Notes under the pieces: model-generated | Database searches by the model: none | Told to the model about the DNA's origin: nothing | The model's input: only the letters and a program-made list of their open reading frames with translations | Assembly (NCBI RefSeq): GCF_003670275.1 | Contig: NZ_QXJF01000007.1 | Coordinates: forward strand, 1 to 64,000 | Length of the DNA stretch: 64,000 bases | Direction of reading: 5' to 3' | Source of the DNA: Helicobacter labetoulli | Lineage (GTDB): Bacteria; Campylobacterota; Campylobacteria; Campylobacterales; Helicobacteraceae | Made by a program: the position numbers and the translations under genes | Shown here: positions 17,754-27,362 of the stretch, piece by piece | Layout: the number at the start of each line of letters is the position of its first letter | Position numbering within the stretch: position 1 is the first letter of the stretch

Positions 17754-20371
17754 AATTTATATCCCCCTTGAATCCAAAATTGTCGCCCTATTTCATATAC
17801 TGCCACAGAAGTACTTGAAGCAATACCGGGTATCACCGCACCATTTGTCCCACTTAATGCAGCCTTATTGCGAGTGTTAAGCACATTATAAATATCAAAA
17901 TTCATAAATAAAATATTACCTTTCCATACATTGACTTCAAAGCCAAACCGCATATCCCAAGTAAAAGCCCCATCAAAGTGCATTTTACCATATTGCTTTA
18001 AAGTTGAGCTTGGATTATAGCCCGGGCTTGTTTTGTTTAAAAGCACCATAGCCTCATATCCACCACGATAGCGGAAGAAATTATTAAGAAGCCACCTTGT
18101 TTTCCATACATCAAAAGTATGTGTTGTGGAAAGTCGCAAGGTAAAGGGTCGTGCGAAATTTTCCGTAGGACGATCCCTATACTTGATACGCTCTCCATCA
18201 TAAATAATCTCATCATTATCAAGGTAGGCATCATCGGCGGAGTAGAGATTGTAACTTCGTATTGTTTTTGTGTAGTCAAAGGCAAAAAGTATGTGATTTT
18301 TCACGCCATATAGCTCTAAAGGTTTGGTATTTTGTAGGCTAAGGGTAATGATGTGGCTTTGGCTTTCTCCATCATTTGACCAAGTGGTTATAGAGCTTTT
18401 ATTTTGCTTAATACTTTTCTGCATTACTTCATCTTGTCCGTGGCGATAGATGTATTTAGCACTTAAGCTAAAAAGCCCAAGATTCTGTATTATGCCTCCT
18501 ACAAGCTCATCGCTATAAGGGATATTGAGCCTTTGAAAGTCATAGCTTGATTTGCCCTCTTTTGTTGTGCTTGGTAGCCAAGGTGAAGTAGGATCGCTCC
18601 TCTTGTATTCTTGTGTATTGTTTGCGACAAGCCCATAGAGGCGGTAGCTCAAAAGATTGCGTCCATAGTAGCGATTTACCCCAAAGATAAGCTCACTTTT
18701 ATACTTTTCCCAAGGGGCAGTGTAGTTAAGAGACAATCGTGGGGCTAAAGTGTGCTTTTGCATATAGGTATCGCCATCTAGACGCATTCCAAGCCTTGTT
18801 TGAATCTTGCCTAGCAATTCTAAATCAAGCAGGGCAGAATCCTCAGCATAGATTCCATACGCGAGGTTATCAAGGGCTATTTCACCGATTTTGCTTTCTG
18901 TAACTTTATTAAAATATTGTCCTTGCGAAGGTGTGTTTGGAGATTGACCATTGCCTTGCGTTTGTGTACTAGAGCAGGTCTCAAAGTCAAACATACTATC
19001 AGGACTGCAAGTGCTGCCGTTTAAATTCATAGGATTGCCAAACGCATAGTAGGGATTTTTGCGATTGCGATAAGCGTGCGTGTAGTTTGCCTCAACGCCT
19101 ATGCTAAGCGTATGCTCGCTTTTCCATAAATCCCAAGATTCAAAGTTCATATTTGATTTGTAATTCAGTGTGTTTTGAATCTGCTCCATATCGCCAAATC
19201 CACCCTCACTCGCCCTTGGACTTTTGCTATTTGTCCCTGCCCAGTCTTTGTCTCCTTGTGAATAATACCACGACATAAAGTAGTTTTTCTCACTCTCTCT
19301 TGAGTTTTGCATAAAAGAGTAGCTTAAAGTATTGCTCCATAGCCCTAAATCGCTATCATATAGAGCTTTAATCCCACTTTGAATCCCACCACTTTTCATA
19401 CTATAAAAACTATTTTTTGATGTATTGCTGTAGTAGGTGTTATCTTGGGGCATATAGGCTAGACTTGCTTCAAGCGTTAGCTTTTCGCTTGGATTATAAT
19501 GTGTTTTAATATAGTAGTTATCAATATAGCGATGCTGCTCTCTTGTAGCATTTGCTTCTGTGCCGATATTAAACGAATAGCCTTTTAGCGGGATAAAGCT
19601 TCGTGTAGTAGAAAAGCTTGCGATAATACCTAGATTCTGCGTAGCATAGCCTTCAATATTGGCACGGATAAGGTGCTTTGTAAAATTTGGTTGATAGTTT
19701 TCATTTGAGCTTGTGATAAAGTTTGCCTCTTGGCTAGGGTCTATGAAGTATTGTGTCAAATCACTCCCTGTAAATTGGTAGCTTAGCCCTCCGTGCCACC
19801 CATATAAACCGCCATTATCGCGTCTTGGCTTTCGCACATTGCTTTCTATAACACCACCTGTAAAGCCCCCATAAGCAGCCGAGATATTAGAATCTTGCAC
19901 TTGAATAGATTCTAGAAGGCTTGTATCCACCGCTAAACCTTGACTTCTCCCACTTCTTAACGCATTTGGTCCATTTGTTGTTCCACCATTTGGATCTAGG
20001 TCATTGTTTATATTAAAGCCATCAAGCTGAAAATTGTTTTGATAAAAGAGACCGCCGCTAATGCTTATATTTGCAGGGTCAATTTCACCGGGTGTGGAGG
20101 ACTTGAGCTGGGCGTTATCAAACTGAACATTAGGAATTATTTTTAATATTGAGGTAATGTCGCCATTACCACTCGGGTTGGCATTCAGCATATTTTTGTT
20201 GAGATTTGAGCCACTTTGATAGGTTGTTGTAGGGGGTGTAGCTACAACGATAGAAGTGGAAAGTTTAACATTTCTTTGTTGCGTGGTAGCAGAATCTTCT
20301 GTAGCATACAGGGCAATATGTATTAGCATATAGAGCAAAAATACTCTCAAATAAATGGTATTTGTTTTCAT
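17750..20371 (-). CDS. TonB-dependent outer membrane receptor coupled to peroxidase
   Basis: This 873-residue protein has a signal peptide (ending LYA, about residue 23), a plug domain (about residues 45-190) and a long beta-barrel ending in the aromatic GGYKF. A canonical N-terminal TonB box is not obvious; VKLSTSIVVATPP at 34-46 could serve. Two cysteines in a large mid-barrel loop (CSPDSMFDFETC) may form a disulfide. No haem FRAP/NPNL motif is seen. It likely imports a metal chelate or other large nutrient. The peroxidase gene is its only operon partner. An AT-rich inverted repeat lies in its promoter region. Confidence 0.88.
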   Translation of the reverse strand: MKTNTIYLRVFLLYMLIHIALYATEDSATTQQRNVKLSTSIVVATPPTTTYQSGSNLNKNMLNANPSGNGDITSILKIIPNVQFDNAQLKSSTPGEIDPANISISGGLFYQNNFQLDGFNINNDLDPNGGTTNGPNALRSGRSQGLAVDTSLLESIQVQDSNISAAYGGFTGGVIESNVRKPRRDNGGLYGWHGGLSYQFTGSDLTQYFIDPSQEANFITSSNENYQPNFTKHLIRANIEGYATQNLGIIASFSTTRSFIPLKGYSFNIGTEANATREQHRYIDNYYIKTHYNPSEKLTLEASLAYMPQDNTYYSNTSKNSFYSMKSGGIQSGIKALYDSDLGLWSNTLSYSFMQNSRESEKNYFMSWYYSQGDKDWAGTNSKSPRASEGGFGDMEQIQNTLNYKSNMNFESWDLWKSEHTLSIGVEANYTHAYRNRKNPYYAFGNPMNLNGSTCSPDSMFDFETCSSTQTQGNGQSPNTPSQGQYFNKVTESKIGEIALDNLAYGIYAEDSALLDLELLGKIQTRLGMRLDGDTYMQKHTLAPRLSLNYTAPWEKYKSELIFGVNRYYGRNLLSYRLYGLVANNTQEYKRSDPTSPWLPSTTKEGKSSYDFQRLNIPYSDELVGGIIQNLGLFSLSAKYIYRHGQDEVMQKSIKQNKSSITTWSNDGESQSHIITLSLQNTKPLELYGVKNHILFAFDYTKTIRSYNLYSADDAYLDNDEIIYDGERIKYRDRPTENFARPFTLRLSTTHTFDVWKTRWLLNNFFRYRGGYEAMVLLNKTSPGYNPSSTLKQYGKMHFDGAFTWDMRFGFEVNVWKGNILFMNFDIYNVLNTRNKAALSGTNGAVIPGIASSTSVAVYEIGRQFWIQGGYKF

Positions 20372-20417
20372 TATTGATACTCCAAGTGAAAATGTGAATT
20401 GTAGGTTAAGGACGCTG

Positions 20418-20453
20418 AAAATATTATGAAAACAATTCTTATTTTAATATTTT
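20418..20453. promoter_or_regulatory. AT-rich inverted repeat between divergent receptor and flavodoxin genes
   Basis: AAAATATTA at 20418-20426 is mirrored by TAATATTTT at 20445-20453, an inverted repeat with an 18-bp spacer. It lies 46 bp upstream of the receptor start and 60 bp upstream of fldA. The shape recalls a metalloregulator (Fur or NikR) operator, but the spacing fits neither textbook site. Confidence 0.4.
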
Positions 20454-20514
20454 ACCTTTTGTTATCTTTTATGATATAAGCTAGATTTTCCATTTCAATT
20501 TTAAAGGAGTGTAT

Positions 20515-21012
20515 ATGAAAAAAGTCGGTTTATTTTATGGCAGTGATGGTGGGACAACACAAGAGGTAGCACAAAAGGTTGCCGATAAGCTCGGGGATTG
20601 CCAAATGTTTGATGTGGCATCTTGTAGTGTTGAAGATGTGAGTGGATTTGATAATCTTATCTTTGCTACGCCAACTTATGGCTCTGGAGATTTGCAAGAT
20701 GATTGGGATAGCTTCTTATCTAGCCTTGATGAAAGTGCCTTTAGCGGCAAGACAATTGCACTTTTAGGACTCGGAGATCAGGATATTTATAGTGATACTT
20801 TTTGTAATGGGATAGCCCATATTTATAAAAAAGTTTCAAAGCAAGGCAAAATCGTTGGGCAAACAAGCACAGATGGTTATACCTTTGATGATAGCGAAGC
20901 GGTAGTTGATGGTAAGTTTGTGGGATTAGTCATTGATGAAGTCAATCAAGAAGAAAATACAGAGCAAAGAATTGCAGCGTGGATTGATAGCCTAAAAAAC
21001 GCTTTTGCTTAA
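20515..21012 (+). CDS. fldA: Flavodoxin
   Basis: This 165-residue protein is a long-chain flavodoxin carrying one FMN. The phosphate loop GSDGGTTQEVA replaces the usual T-x-T with the SDGGTT form seen in Helicobacter. PTYGSGDLQDDW and GLGDQDIYSDTFCNG form the isoalloxazine-binding loops. It shuttles electrons from pyruvate oxidoreductase in H. pylori and is essential there. AAAGGAG at 20503-20509 supports the ATG at 20515 over an in-frame GTG at 20509. It ends at the hairpin at 21021-21042. Confidence 0.95.
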   Translation: MKKVGLFYGSDGGTTQEVAQKVADKLGDCQMFDVASCSVEDVSGFDNLIFATPTYGSGDLQDDWDSFLSSLDESAFSGKTIALLGLGDQDIYSDTFCNGIAHIYKKVSKQGKIVGQTSTDGYTFDDSEAVVDGKFVGLVIDEVNQEENTEQRIAAWIDSLKNAFA

Positions 21013-21020
21013 ATTTTAAA

Positions 21021-21057
21021 AACGCCAATTTGCTTTGGCGTTAGAATTTTAATTTTT
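21021..21057 (+). terminator. Rho-independent terminator after fldA
   Basis: AACGCCAA and TTGGCGTT form an 8-bp perfect stem around TTTGCT at 21021-21042, followed by a T-rich run. It lies between convergent fldA and azlD and could serve both. Confidence 0.75.
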
Positions 21058-21407
21058 TACATTGTGCTTATTATGGAGTTAAGAATCTCACTCTGCACCA
21101 GCATCATATAGCTTATTGTTCCACATACAATGCTAAGTACAGGGATTCTAAAAAGAATATGTATGCTACTTACAATAAATACCGCGATAATCTCATTTAG
21201 TCCATAAGGCATTTGTGAGAAGTTTGTATCCTTCAAGCAATACACAATAAGCATTGCAATAATCGCACTAGGCAGCACTTTGCCCAAAAAGACAATGTAG
21301 CTTGGCGTGGATTTGGCAAAAATAATAAAGGGCAAGAATCTGCTTAGAAAGGTATTTAATGCAATAAGAGCAACAAGCAACATAGAATGATAGACTTCAG
21401 GATTCAA
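21057..21407 (-). CDS. azlD: AzlD-type branched-chain amino acid exporter small subunit
   Basis: This 116-residue protein has about three to four transmembrane helices and the family pattern NTFLSRFLPF followed by LPSAIIAMLIVY. AzlD pairs with AzlC to export branched-chain amino acids or their analogues. It starts 11 bp inside the end of azlC, so the two are co-translated. Confidence 0.87.
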   Translation of the reverse strand: MNPEVYHSMLLVALIALNTFLSRFLPFIIFAKSTPSYIVFLGKVLPSAIIAMLIVYCLKDTNFSQMPYGLNEIIAVFIVSSIHILFRIPVLSIVCGTISYMMLVQSEILNSIISTM

Positions 21408-22086
21408 GAGCGCCTCTCTTTAGTGTGAGAATGATACAGATTCCAACAAGGGCTGGAAGCAAAAAATGCTCTGCTTTAAAAATATACAAACACACAAGAC
21501 TAACAAGAATCCCAATAAGTGCGGGTGTTCTCATTGCTTTGTTTCGCCACTGCTCTATAAAAATCACTACAAAAATCGCACTCATTACAAAATCAAGCCC
21601 CTTTGGTTCAAACTCCACCAAACCCCCTAGAATCGCCCCAAGTGTGCAGCCTATAATCCAATAGCTATGATTAAGTAGAGCGATAAAAAAATCAAACCAA
21701 TGCTTATCAATGTGCGGTTTTGGATTTTTGAGATTAAGCAAGGCAAGGGTTTCATCAGTGAGAGAATAAATCATATAATAAGACTTTTTGCCCATTTGCT
21801 TAAAACGATCTAGCATACTGATGGAATAGAAAATCTGCCTTGCATTAATCATTGAGATAAGCACGAAGCTTTCCCATAGCCCAGCACCACTTGCCATAAG
21901 CCCAACAGCGATAAATTGTGTCGTCCCACCATAAATGACTATTGCCATAATAAATGCCCATAATGCCCCATAACCTGCCTTTTGAAGTAAGATTCCAAAT
22001 ACCATACTCATAAACACATAGCCAAGTAAAATAGGAATAGTATGTGGGAATGCGTCTTTCAACGCAGGCAGGGCATTTTTTGGCAT
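21397..22086 (-). CDS. azlC: AzlC-type branched-chain amino acid exporter large subunit
   Basis: The 229-residue protein begins at ATG 22086, one base after the argS stop; a TTG at 22116 in frame is a weaker choice. It has about six to seven helices with GYVFMSMVFGILLQKAGYG and INARQIFYSISM, hallmarks of the AzlC family. With AzlD it forms a putative amino acid efflux complex. It follows argS directly, perhaps only as a transcriptional passenger. Confidence 0.88.
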   Translation of the reverse strand: MPKNALPALKDAFPHTIPILLGYVFMSMVFGILLQKAGYGALWAFIMAIVIYGGTTQFIAVGLMASGAGLWESFVLISMINARQIFYSISMLDRFKQMGKKSYYMIYSLTDETLALLNLKNPKPHIDKHWFDFFIALLNHSYWIIGCTLGAILGGLVEFEPKGLDFVMSAIFVVIFIEQWRNKAMRTPALIGILVSLVCLYIFKAEHFLLPALVGICIILTLKRGALES

Positions 22087-22087
22087 T

Positions 22088-23683
22088 TTACATTCTTGTT
22101 TTTGCTTCAATGCCAAGCAGGGCTAGAGCGTGTGTGAGCGTTTGGCTAACGACTTGCAATACATATAAAATATCGTTTTGATTTGGGGTTTGCAGGATTT
22201 TATGCGTGTTATAAAAGCTATGCAAACTTGCGGCAAGATTCTTAAGATACTCGCATATTTTTTGCATTTCTCTATCGCGGAAGCTTGATTCTAAAATATG
22301 TGTAAGACACAAAGATTCAAAAAGCAAATGTTTTGCAGAATCTTCAACCGCAGAATCAAAGCTTAAACCTTGAATATTTTGCCTCAAATCCTGCATAGTC
22401 ATATTAGCTTTTTCAAAAATTGTGTGGATTCTCGCATTGGCATAGTTAATATAGTAAATGGGATTGCTTGAATCTTGTTTTTTTAGCTCATCAATGTCAA
22501 ATTCAAGGTGTGTATCGGGCTTTTTGGAGAGAAAGATAAATCGCAAGGCATCACTGCCAATATCATCAACAACATCTTTCATAAGGATAAAATTCCCAGC
22601 CCTTTTACTCATCTTATAGGGTTGTCCACCTTTAAGGAGACTTACCATTTGAGAGAGTAGCACCTCAAGCTTATTCTCATCATAGCCTAGAAAATGTATC
22701 GCTGCCTTAACCCTTGGGATATAGCCGTGATGGTCTGCACCCCAAATATTGATATAGCGTTTAAAGTTGCGTTGAAACTTATCTTGATGATAGATAATAT
22801 CCCCTGCTAGGTAGGTTGGCTCACCGCTCTCACGCACGATAACACGATCTTTTTCATCATTAAGACTTGAAGAGGCTATCCATACTTTTGAATCTTTTGT
22901 GTAGATTCCATTATTTTGCTTTAAAGTTTGCAGTGTGGTATCCCAGCGTTCATAGAGGGCTTTTTCACTCACAAAGTTATCAAAGCTAATACCAACTTGC
23001 AAGAGATTGTCTTTAATTTCCTGAAGCATAGCATTTTTGCCAAAATCCGCAAGTGCGGGGATAGAATCTTCACTCTCAAAAATGCTTTCTCCAAAATGCT
23101 TTTGACACTCATAAGCCAAATCTATAATGTATTCTCCACGATAATAACTCTCTGGATATTCCACTTCACGCTTTAAAATATGCTCCTGCCCCGCAAGAAG
23201 TAGAGATAGTCCAAGCATTTGAATCTGCGAGCCTGCGTCATTTATGTAATATTCCGTGGTAATATCATAGCCCAAATGCCTACCAACTCGTGCTAATGCA
23301 TCGCCATACACAGCACCGCGAGCGTGTCCTATATGCAAAGGTCCCGTTGGGTTGGCACTCACAAATTCAAGCAAAATACTCTCTTTTTGTGTAGTCGTTA
23401 CGGATTCTGCCTTGCTTAGTTCATATAGAAAGTCCGTAGAAAGTGTGAGATTAATAAAGCCATTAAGGGATTCTACCTTGCTAAATGCTTTATTTTTAGT
23501 AAGAGATTGTGCGAGTTCTTCAGCCAAAATTTTGGGATTTTGTCTTTTTATTTTTGCAAGACTAAAGGCAAGTGGCGTGGCTAAATGCCCTAAATCCTTG
23601 TTCTTAGGCTTTTCTAGGGCAATCTCATTTTGATTTTCAATGCCACAGCTTTGGGCTAAAACAGCCTTAATGCGTTGATACAT
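22088..23683 (-). CDS. argS: Arginyl-tRNA synthetase
   Basis: This 531-residue class Ia synthetase charges tRNA-Arg. The HIGH signature lies in [12 protein letters not shown] (near residue 115) and the second signature is MSKRAGN (near residue 357). An N-terminal tRNA-recognition domain and a C-terminal DALR anticodon domain flank the core. Its start overlaps the tatA stop by one base. The order argS-tatA-gmk matches H. pylori. Confidence 0.96.
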   Translation of the reverse strand: MYQRIKAVLAQSCGIENQNEIALEKPKNKDLGHLATPLAFSLAKIKRQNPKILAEELAQSLTKNKAFSKVESLNGFINLTLSTDFLYELSKAESVTTTQKESILLEFVSANPTGPLHIGHARGAVYGDALARVGRHLGYDITTEYYINDAGSQIQMLGLSLLLAGQEHILKREVEYPESYYRGEYIIDLAYECQKHFGESIFESEDSIPALADFGKNAMLQEIKDNLLQVGISFDNFVSEKALYERWDTTLQTLKQNNGIYTKDSKVWIASSSLNDEKDRVIVRESGEPTYLAGDIIYHQDKFQRNFKRYINIWGADHHGYIPRVKAAIHFLGYDENKLEVLLSQMVSLLKGGQPYKMSKRAGNFILMKDVVDDIGSDALRFIFLSKKPDTHLEFDIDELKKQDSSNPIYYINYANARIHTIFEKANMTMQDLRQNIQGLSFDSAVEDSAKHLLFESLCLTHILESSFRDREMQKICEYLKNLAASLHSFYNTHKILQTPNQNDILYVLQVVSQTLTHALALLGIEAKTRM

Positions 23684-23931
23684 TAGGAATCTTGCTTTTG
23701 AGAATCTGCTTTTACATTTGAGGGGCTAGATTCACTTGCTTGAGTTTGTTTAATCTGCGAGGTTTCCTCTTGATTTTTCGAAGACTCCTCATCTTCCTCT
23801 TTTACCGCTTTTTTAAAGTTTTTAATCCCACTGCCTAAGCCTTTAGCAAGCTCTGGAATCTTCTTGCCACCAAAAAGCAACAACACAATCACTAAAATTA
23901 AAACAATCTGCCATATACTTGGGTGTGTCAT
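23683..23931 (-). CDS. tatA: Sec-independent protein translocase TatA
   Basis: The 82-residue protein has one N-terminal membrane helix, the [16 protein letters not shown] hinge and amphipathic helix, then a charged, Glu/Ser/Gln-rich tail. TatA oligomers form the passage for folded proteins with twin-arginine signals, such as molybdoenzymes. TatB and TatC are not in this window. Confidence 0.95.
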   Translation of the reverse strand: MTHPSIWQIVLILVIVLLLFGGKKIPELAKGLGSGIKNFKKAVKEEDEESSKNQEETSQIKQTQASESSPSNVKADSQKQDS

Positions 23932-23997
23932 AGGAACTCCTTTGTGTTAAGTTAAAATATTATACCAAATCTTGCCTAAATGATTAGCTCCGCCATA

Positions 23998-24624
23998 TTA
24001 GTCCTGCCACTTTTGGATAATATGTGAAAAACGCTCAATCTGCTGATATTTGAGCGAACGCACAATAGAGAGCATAGCTTCCTTAGCGGTATGTATATCA
24101 TCATTAATAATAAGATAGTCAAAATCATCAATATGCTGCATTTCATTATGTGCTTGTATCAGGCGAAACTCAATGGTTTGCAAGTCATCAGTTTGCCGTG
24201 CAATAAGTCGTTGTTTTAGAATCTCTTTGTTCTTTGTGGTGATAAACACGGATTTAGCAAAATCACCAAAATATTCCTTAATGCTGTGATGTCCTTGCAC
24301 ATCTACATCAAAAAGCACAATTTTATCTTGTGCTAGAGCGGCTTTTACAGGCTCTAATGAAGTGCCATAGAAATTTGTATGCACCTCCGCCCATTCTAAA
24401 AAGACATTATTTTTTATATCAGCAAGGAATTTATCTTTATCAACAAAGTGATAATGCACCCCATCAATCTCACCATCGCGGATAGGGCGTGTAGTAGTAG
24501 AGATTGAAAAATACACATCAGGGACAGAATCCATAATCGCCTTTGTAAGTGTGCTTTTACCACAGCCGCTTGGTCCGGATATGATAAGCACGGCTCCTTT
24601 TTGCCCTAAAGATTCTTTGCTCAT
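23998..24624 (-). CDS. gmk: Guanylate kinase
   Basis: This 208-residue enzyme phosphorylates GMP to GDP. The P-loop is GPSGCGKSTL (about residues 18-27), followed by the GMP-binding STTTRPIRDGEIDGVHYHF region and the FDVDVQGHHSIKE segment. Its ATG overlaps the stop of the acidic repeat protein by 4 bp, so the two are translationally coupled, as are the H. pylori counterparts. Confidence 0.96.
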   Translation of the reverse strand: MSKESLGQKGAVLIISGPSGCGKSTLTKAIMDSVPDVYFSISTTTRPIRDGEIDGVHYHFVDKDKFLADIKNNVFLEWAEVHTNFYGTSLEPVKAALAQDKIVLFDVDVQGHHSIKEYFGDFAKSVFITTKNKEILKQRLIARQTDDLQTIEFRLIQAHNEMQHIDDFDYLIINDDIHTAKEAMLSIVRSLKYQQIERFSHIIQKWQD

Positions 24625-26687
24625 TTGCTTTTGTCCTTAAAGCTGATGTTTATGGTTACTTCAAGCCCATCAAGCATTGATTTGAGATTGTTTGAACTCA
24701 AGCTTGAGATACTGCTCTGCACAGAGTTTGCTATCATATTTTTGACAATCTCTTGAGGCTGTGTGCCTTGCTCGTGGTTATTTTGTGCCAAAGAAGATTC
24801 TGCTTGATCGTGTGAGTTTGGAGACATATTTCCAAAACTCTCATCAAGGGCTTCATCATCACTTTCATTTAATTCGTTAAGAGAGAGTAGCTCTTCTGGA
24901 AGCTTCTCGCCGAGTGCTTGAGCGATTTGTGGCTCTTTAAGCGAGGTAAAGTCCGCACTCTCCTCGTCAAGAGATTGAAGAGCTTTGCTCACCTCGCTTA
25001 CTTGCTCTTTATCAAGCACAGGCTCATCTAAAGCAATTTTTTCTACATCATCAAGCAAGTCATTCTCTAACAAACCTTCAGTTAAAAACTCATCATCAAG
25101 CGGCATAGGAGAATCTGTAGCTTCTTGTGTGGTGTCTTGTTGTGTTTCATCATTTGTATCAAGGGAATCTAGCTCATCTAACTCATCAAGGCTAAGTGCT
25201 TCATCGTCCAAATTGCTTAAAGATTCTGTATTTTCTGCTTCCAAATTTTCTTCATTCTCTTCGCTCAAAGATTCTCCACCTAAGTTTTCACCAGCAGAAT
25301 CTGCAGATTCTATATTGTGTTCCATTTCATTTTGAGATCCTATGTCGTCTAACTCCGTTTGTCCTAGCTCATTTTCAAGCCCTGCCAAATCTCCCAAACT
25401 ATCCAAATCATCTAAGTTATCTAACTCGCCCAAATCATTAGCGTTTTGTGTTTGTTTTGTTTCTCCTAGATTGTCATTTCCCCCTGTGTCATCATTGAGA
25501 TTTTCCAAATCATCTAAACCGCCCAGCTCATCTTGTGTAGATTCGGAACTTTGTGTTTCTGCAATTTCTTGTGTAGAATCTAGCCCTGCTATCTCATTAT
25601 CCAAATCCCCCAAATCATCTAAGCCCTGAGATTCTGTCTTTATGTTTTCTTGTGTTGAATCTTTAGAATCTTCTTTTGTCTCATTTGCCAAATCCAGCTC
25701 ATCAAGGTTAAGCTCATCATCTAAGCTTAAAGATTCTGTTTCATCTTGTGTGTCGGTAGAATTCTCTTCAGTTATGGAATCTGCAGTGCTTTTAGTCAAA
25801 TTTTCATCTTGTGTCAAGTCATCTAAACCGCTTAGATCCCCTAAATTATCTAAATCCGCCGTATCTTTCACTTCACTTGCTTCTTTTGTTTTCTCTTCTG
25901 TCTCTTGTGAATCTTCCATAGATTCAGCAGTATCAGTCTTTTCCTCCTCATCATTAAAGCCATCAGGCTCATCAAGGTTGCTTAAATCAAGATCAATATC
26001 CAATCCTTCATCTAAAGTTACTTCAGGGTTTAGCCCATCGCCCGCTTCTATATCAAGGGTTGGTTCTTCAAGTGCCATCTCCTTGTCTGCCGCACTATCC
26101 GCTTGAGAATCCCCATCATCGTTATTTTCCGCTTCAGCAGATTCTTGCTTAATCACATCACTAGAATCTGTTAGGCTAGATTCTGCATTCTCAAGGTTAT
26201 CATCAAGCAAGTTGTCAATCTCTTCTAGCTCTTTATCTAGGTTATCAAGCTCAATAGAGGCATTCTCTGTGCTATCTAAATTTTCTCCATTTAATGCTGC
26301 ATCAAGCTCCGCTCCAAGTGCTGAATCTACTGAATCTAAAGGCGTTTTTTCAGGGTTTTGTGTAGGGGCTTGTTTGTTTAGCTGTGCGGTAAAAATATCT
26401 AAAATGCTTGTTGGCAAAAAAGGCTTTTGCACATAGTCATCAAAGCCTTCAATGCGTGTGCCTTGCTTGTTGTAAATGAGACATTTGCGTTTATCTTTAA
26501 GTGCATCTGTATAGGCTTGTGAATCTAGCCTAAAGCAATCATCATCAACAAGAATATAATCATATTGCTCTAAATCTGTGAGTTGGCTAGATTCTGTTAT
26601 TGTAGTGAGATTTGCCCCCGCTTTTTTGGCTGTGATTTCAACGAGTTTTTGAACGATTTGATTAGTGTTGATGAGTAAAAATTTCAT
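24621..26687 (-). CDS. Acidic repeat (poly-E-like) protein with degenerate receiver domain
   Basis: ATG at 26687 has GGGGA at good spacing; an in-frame ATG two codons earlier is less well placed. Residues 1-105 resemble a CheY-like receiver: beta-3 YILVDDDCF offers a possible phospho-acceptor Asp and VQKPFLPT offers the switch Lys, but beta-1 LLINTNQI lacks the acidic metal-binding pair. Residues 110-620 are extremely acidic and built of short LDDL/LGDL/LDNL units rich in Glu, Asp and Ser. The last 60 residues form a conserved-looking tail. The H. pylori gene at this position is called poly-E-rich protein; its function is not certain to me. Confidence 0.82.
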   Translation of the reverse strand: MKFLLINTNQIVQKLVEITAKKAGANLTTITESSQLTDLEQYDYILVDDDCFRLDSQAYTDALKDKRKCLIYNKQGTRIEGFDDYVQKPFLPTSILDIFTAQLNKQAPTQNPEKTPLDSVDSALGAELDAALNGENLDSTENASIELDNLDKELEEIDNLLDDNLENAESSLTDSSDVIKQESAEAENNDDGDSQADSAADKEMALEEPTLDIEAGDGLNPEVTLDEGLDIDLDLSNLDEPDGFNDEEEKTDTAESMEDSQETEEKTKEASEVKDTADLDNLGDLSGLDDLTQDENLTKSTADSITEENSTDTQDETESLSLDDELNLDELDLANETKEDSKDSTQENIKTESQGLDDLGDLDNEIAGLDSTQEIAETQSSESTQDELGGLDDLENLNDDTGGNDNLGETKQTQNANDLGELDNLDDLDSLGDLAGLENELGQTELDDIGSQNEMEHNIESADSAGENLGGESLSEENEENLEAENTESLSNLDDEALSLDELDELDSLDTNDETQQDTTQEATDSPMPLDDEFLTEGLLENDLLDDVEKIALDEPVLDKEQVSEVSKALQSLDEESADFTSLKEPQIAQALGEKLPEELLSLNELNESDDEALDESFGNMSPNSHDQAESSLAQNNHEQGTQPQEIVKNMIANSVQSSISSLSSNNLKSMLDGLEVTINISFKDKSK

Positions 26688-26765
26688 ATACATTCCCCGC
26701 TTTTATTGCTTTTTGTGTAATAATAACCTATCATTATAGCCAAATCCATAGCACAAAGGAATAAA

Positions 26766-27332
26766 ATGCAAGTAAAAATGACAAAAATATTAAGAAAATA
26801 TGTGATTGTAGGCATATTACACACTTTTTTATTTGTCCAATTTGTCTTTTCTGCCTCAAATGACACATTGTATATGCTACCTTATGAGCAAAAACAAGCT
26901 ATCAATGCATTGCAAGGGGCGTTAAGCAATGCAAAAAATGAGATAAAGATAAGTATTTATAGCTTTACAAATAATGATATTGCCAAGATTTTAAGAGATG
27001 TCGCAAAAAGGGGAGTGAAAGTAGAGATTATCTTTGATAAAGAAAGCAATGTGGATAATAGAAGCTCTGTCATCGGCTATTTGGCAAAGTATAATAACAT
27101 CTCTGTGTGTCTGCTCAGTGGGGTGAAAGCAAGAAATGGCAAGTATTATGGGATAATGCATCAAAAAATGGCGATTATTGATGATGAGATTCTTGCTTTA
27201 GGTTCGGCAAATTGGAGCAAAAATGCTTTTGAGAATAACTTTGAAACCCTACTTTTTACCTCTCAAACTCACCTTGTTCAAAAGGTAAGCAACGCATTTG
27301 AAAAAATGAAACAAAATTGCTTGGGATTTTAG
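26766..27332 (+). CDS. nucT: Phospholipase D-family membrane-bound nuclease (NucT/Nuc type)
   Basis: AAAGGA precedes the ATG at 26766. A signal or anchor segment (about residues 12-30) is followed by one PLD domain carrying a single HxK(x)4D motif, HQKMAIID, near residue 132, then GSANWSKNAFENN. Single-HKD enzymes act as dimers. The H. pylori homologue at the same locus is a nuclease used to break down DNA for purines and is placed in the envelope. It is divergent from the acidic repeat gene. It ends at the strong terminator at 27363-27393. Confidence 0.9.
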   Translation: MQVKMTKILRKYVIVGILHTFLFVQFVFSASNDTLYMLPYEQKQAINALQGALSNAKNEIKISIYSFTNNDIAKILRDVAKRGVKVEIIFDKESNVDNRSSVIGYLAKYNNISVCLLSGVKARNGKYYGIMHQKMAIIDDEILALGSANWSKNAFENNFETLLFTSQTHLVQKVSNAFEKMKQNCLGF

Positions 27333-27362
27333 GGTGAGTGTCGCTTAGTAAGGCTATTTGGT

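Noticed and set aside
24985-26436. Several long Ser-rich frames on the plus strand opposite the acidic repeat gene
   Set aside because: They are antisense shadows of GAATCT/GATTCT/GAT-rich codons; no ribosome sites or sensible domains.
26684-26866. 60-residue minus-strand frame with one membrane helix, between the acidic repeat gene and nucT
   Set aside because: It overlaps the start of the acidic repeat gene and lies antisense to the nucT signal peptide, with no good ribosome site.
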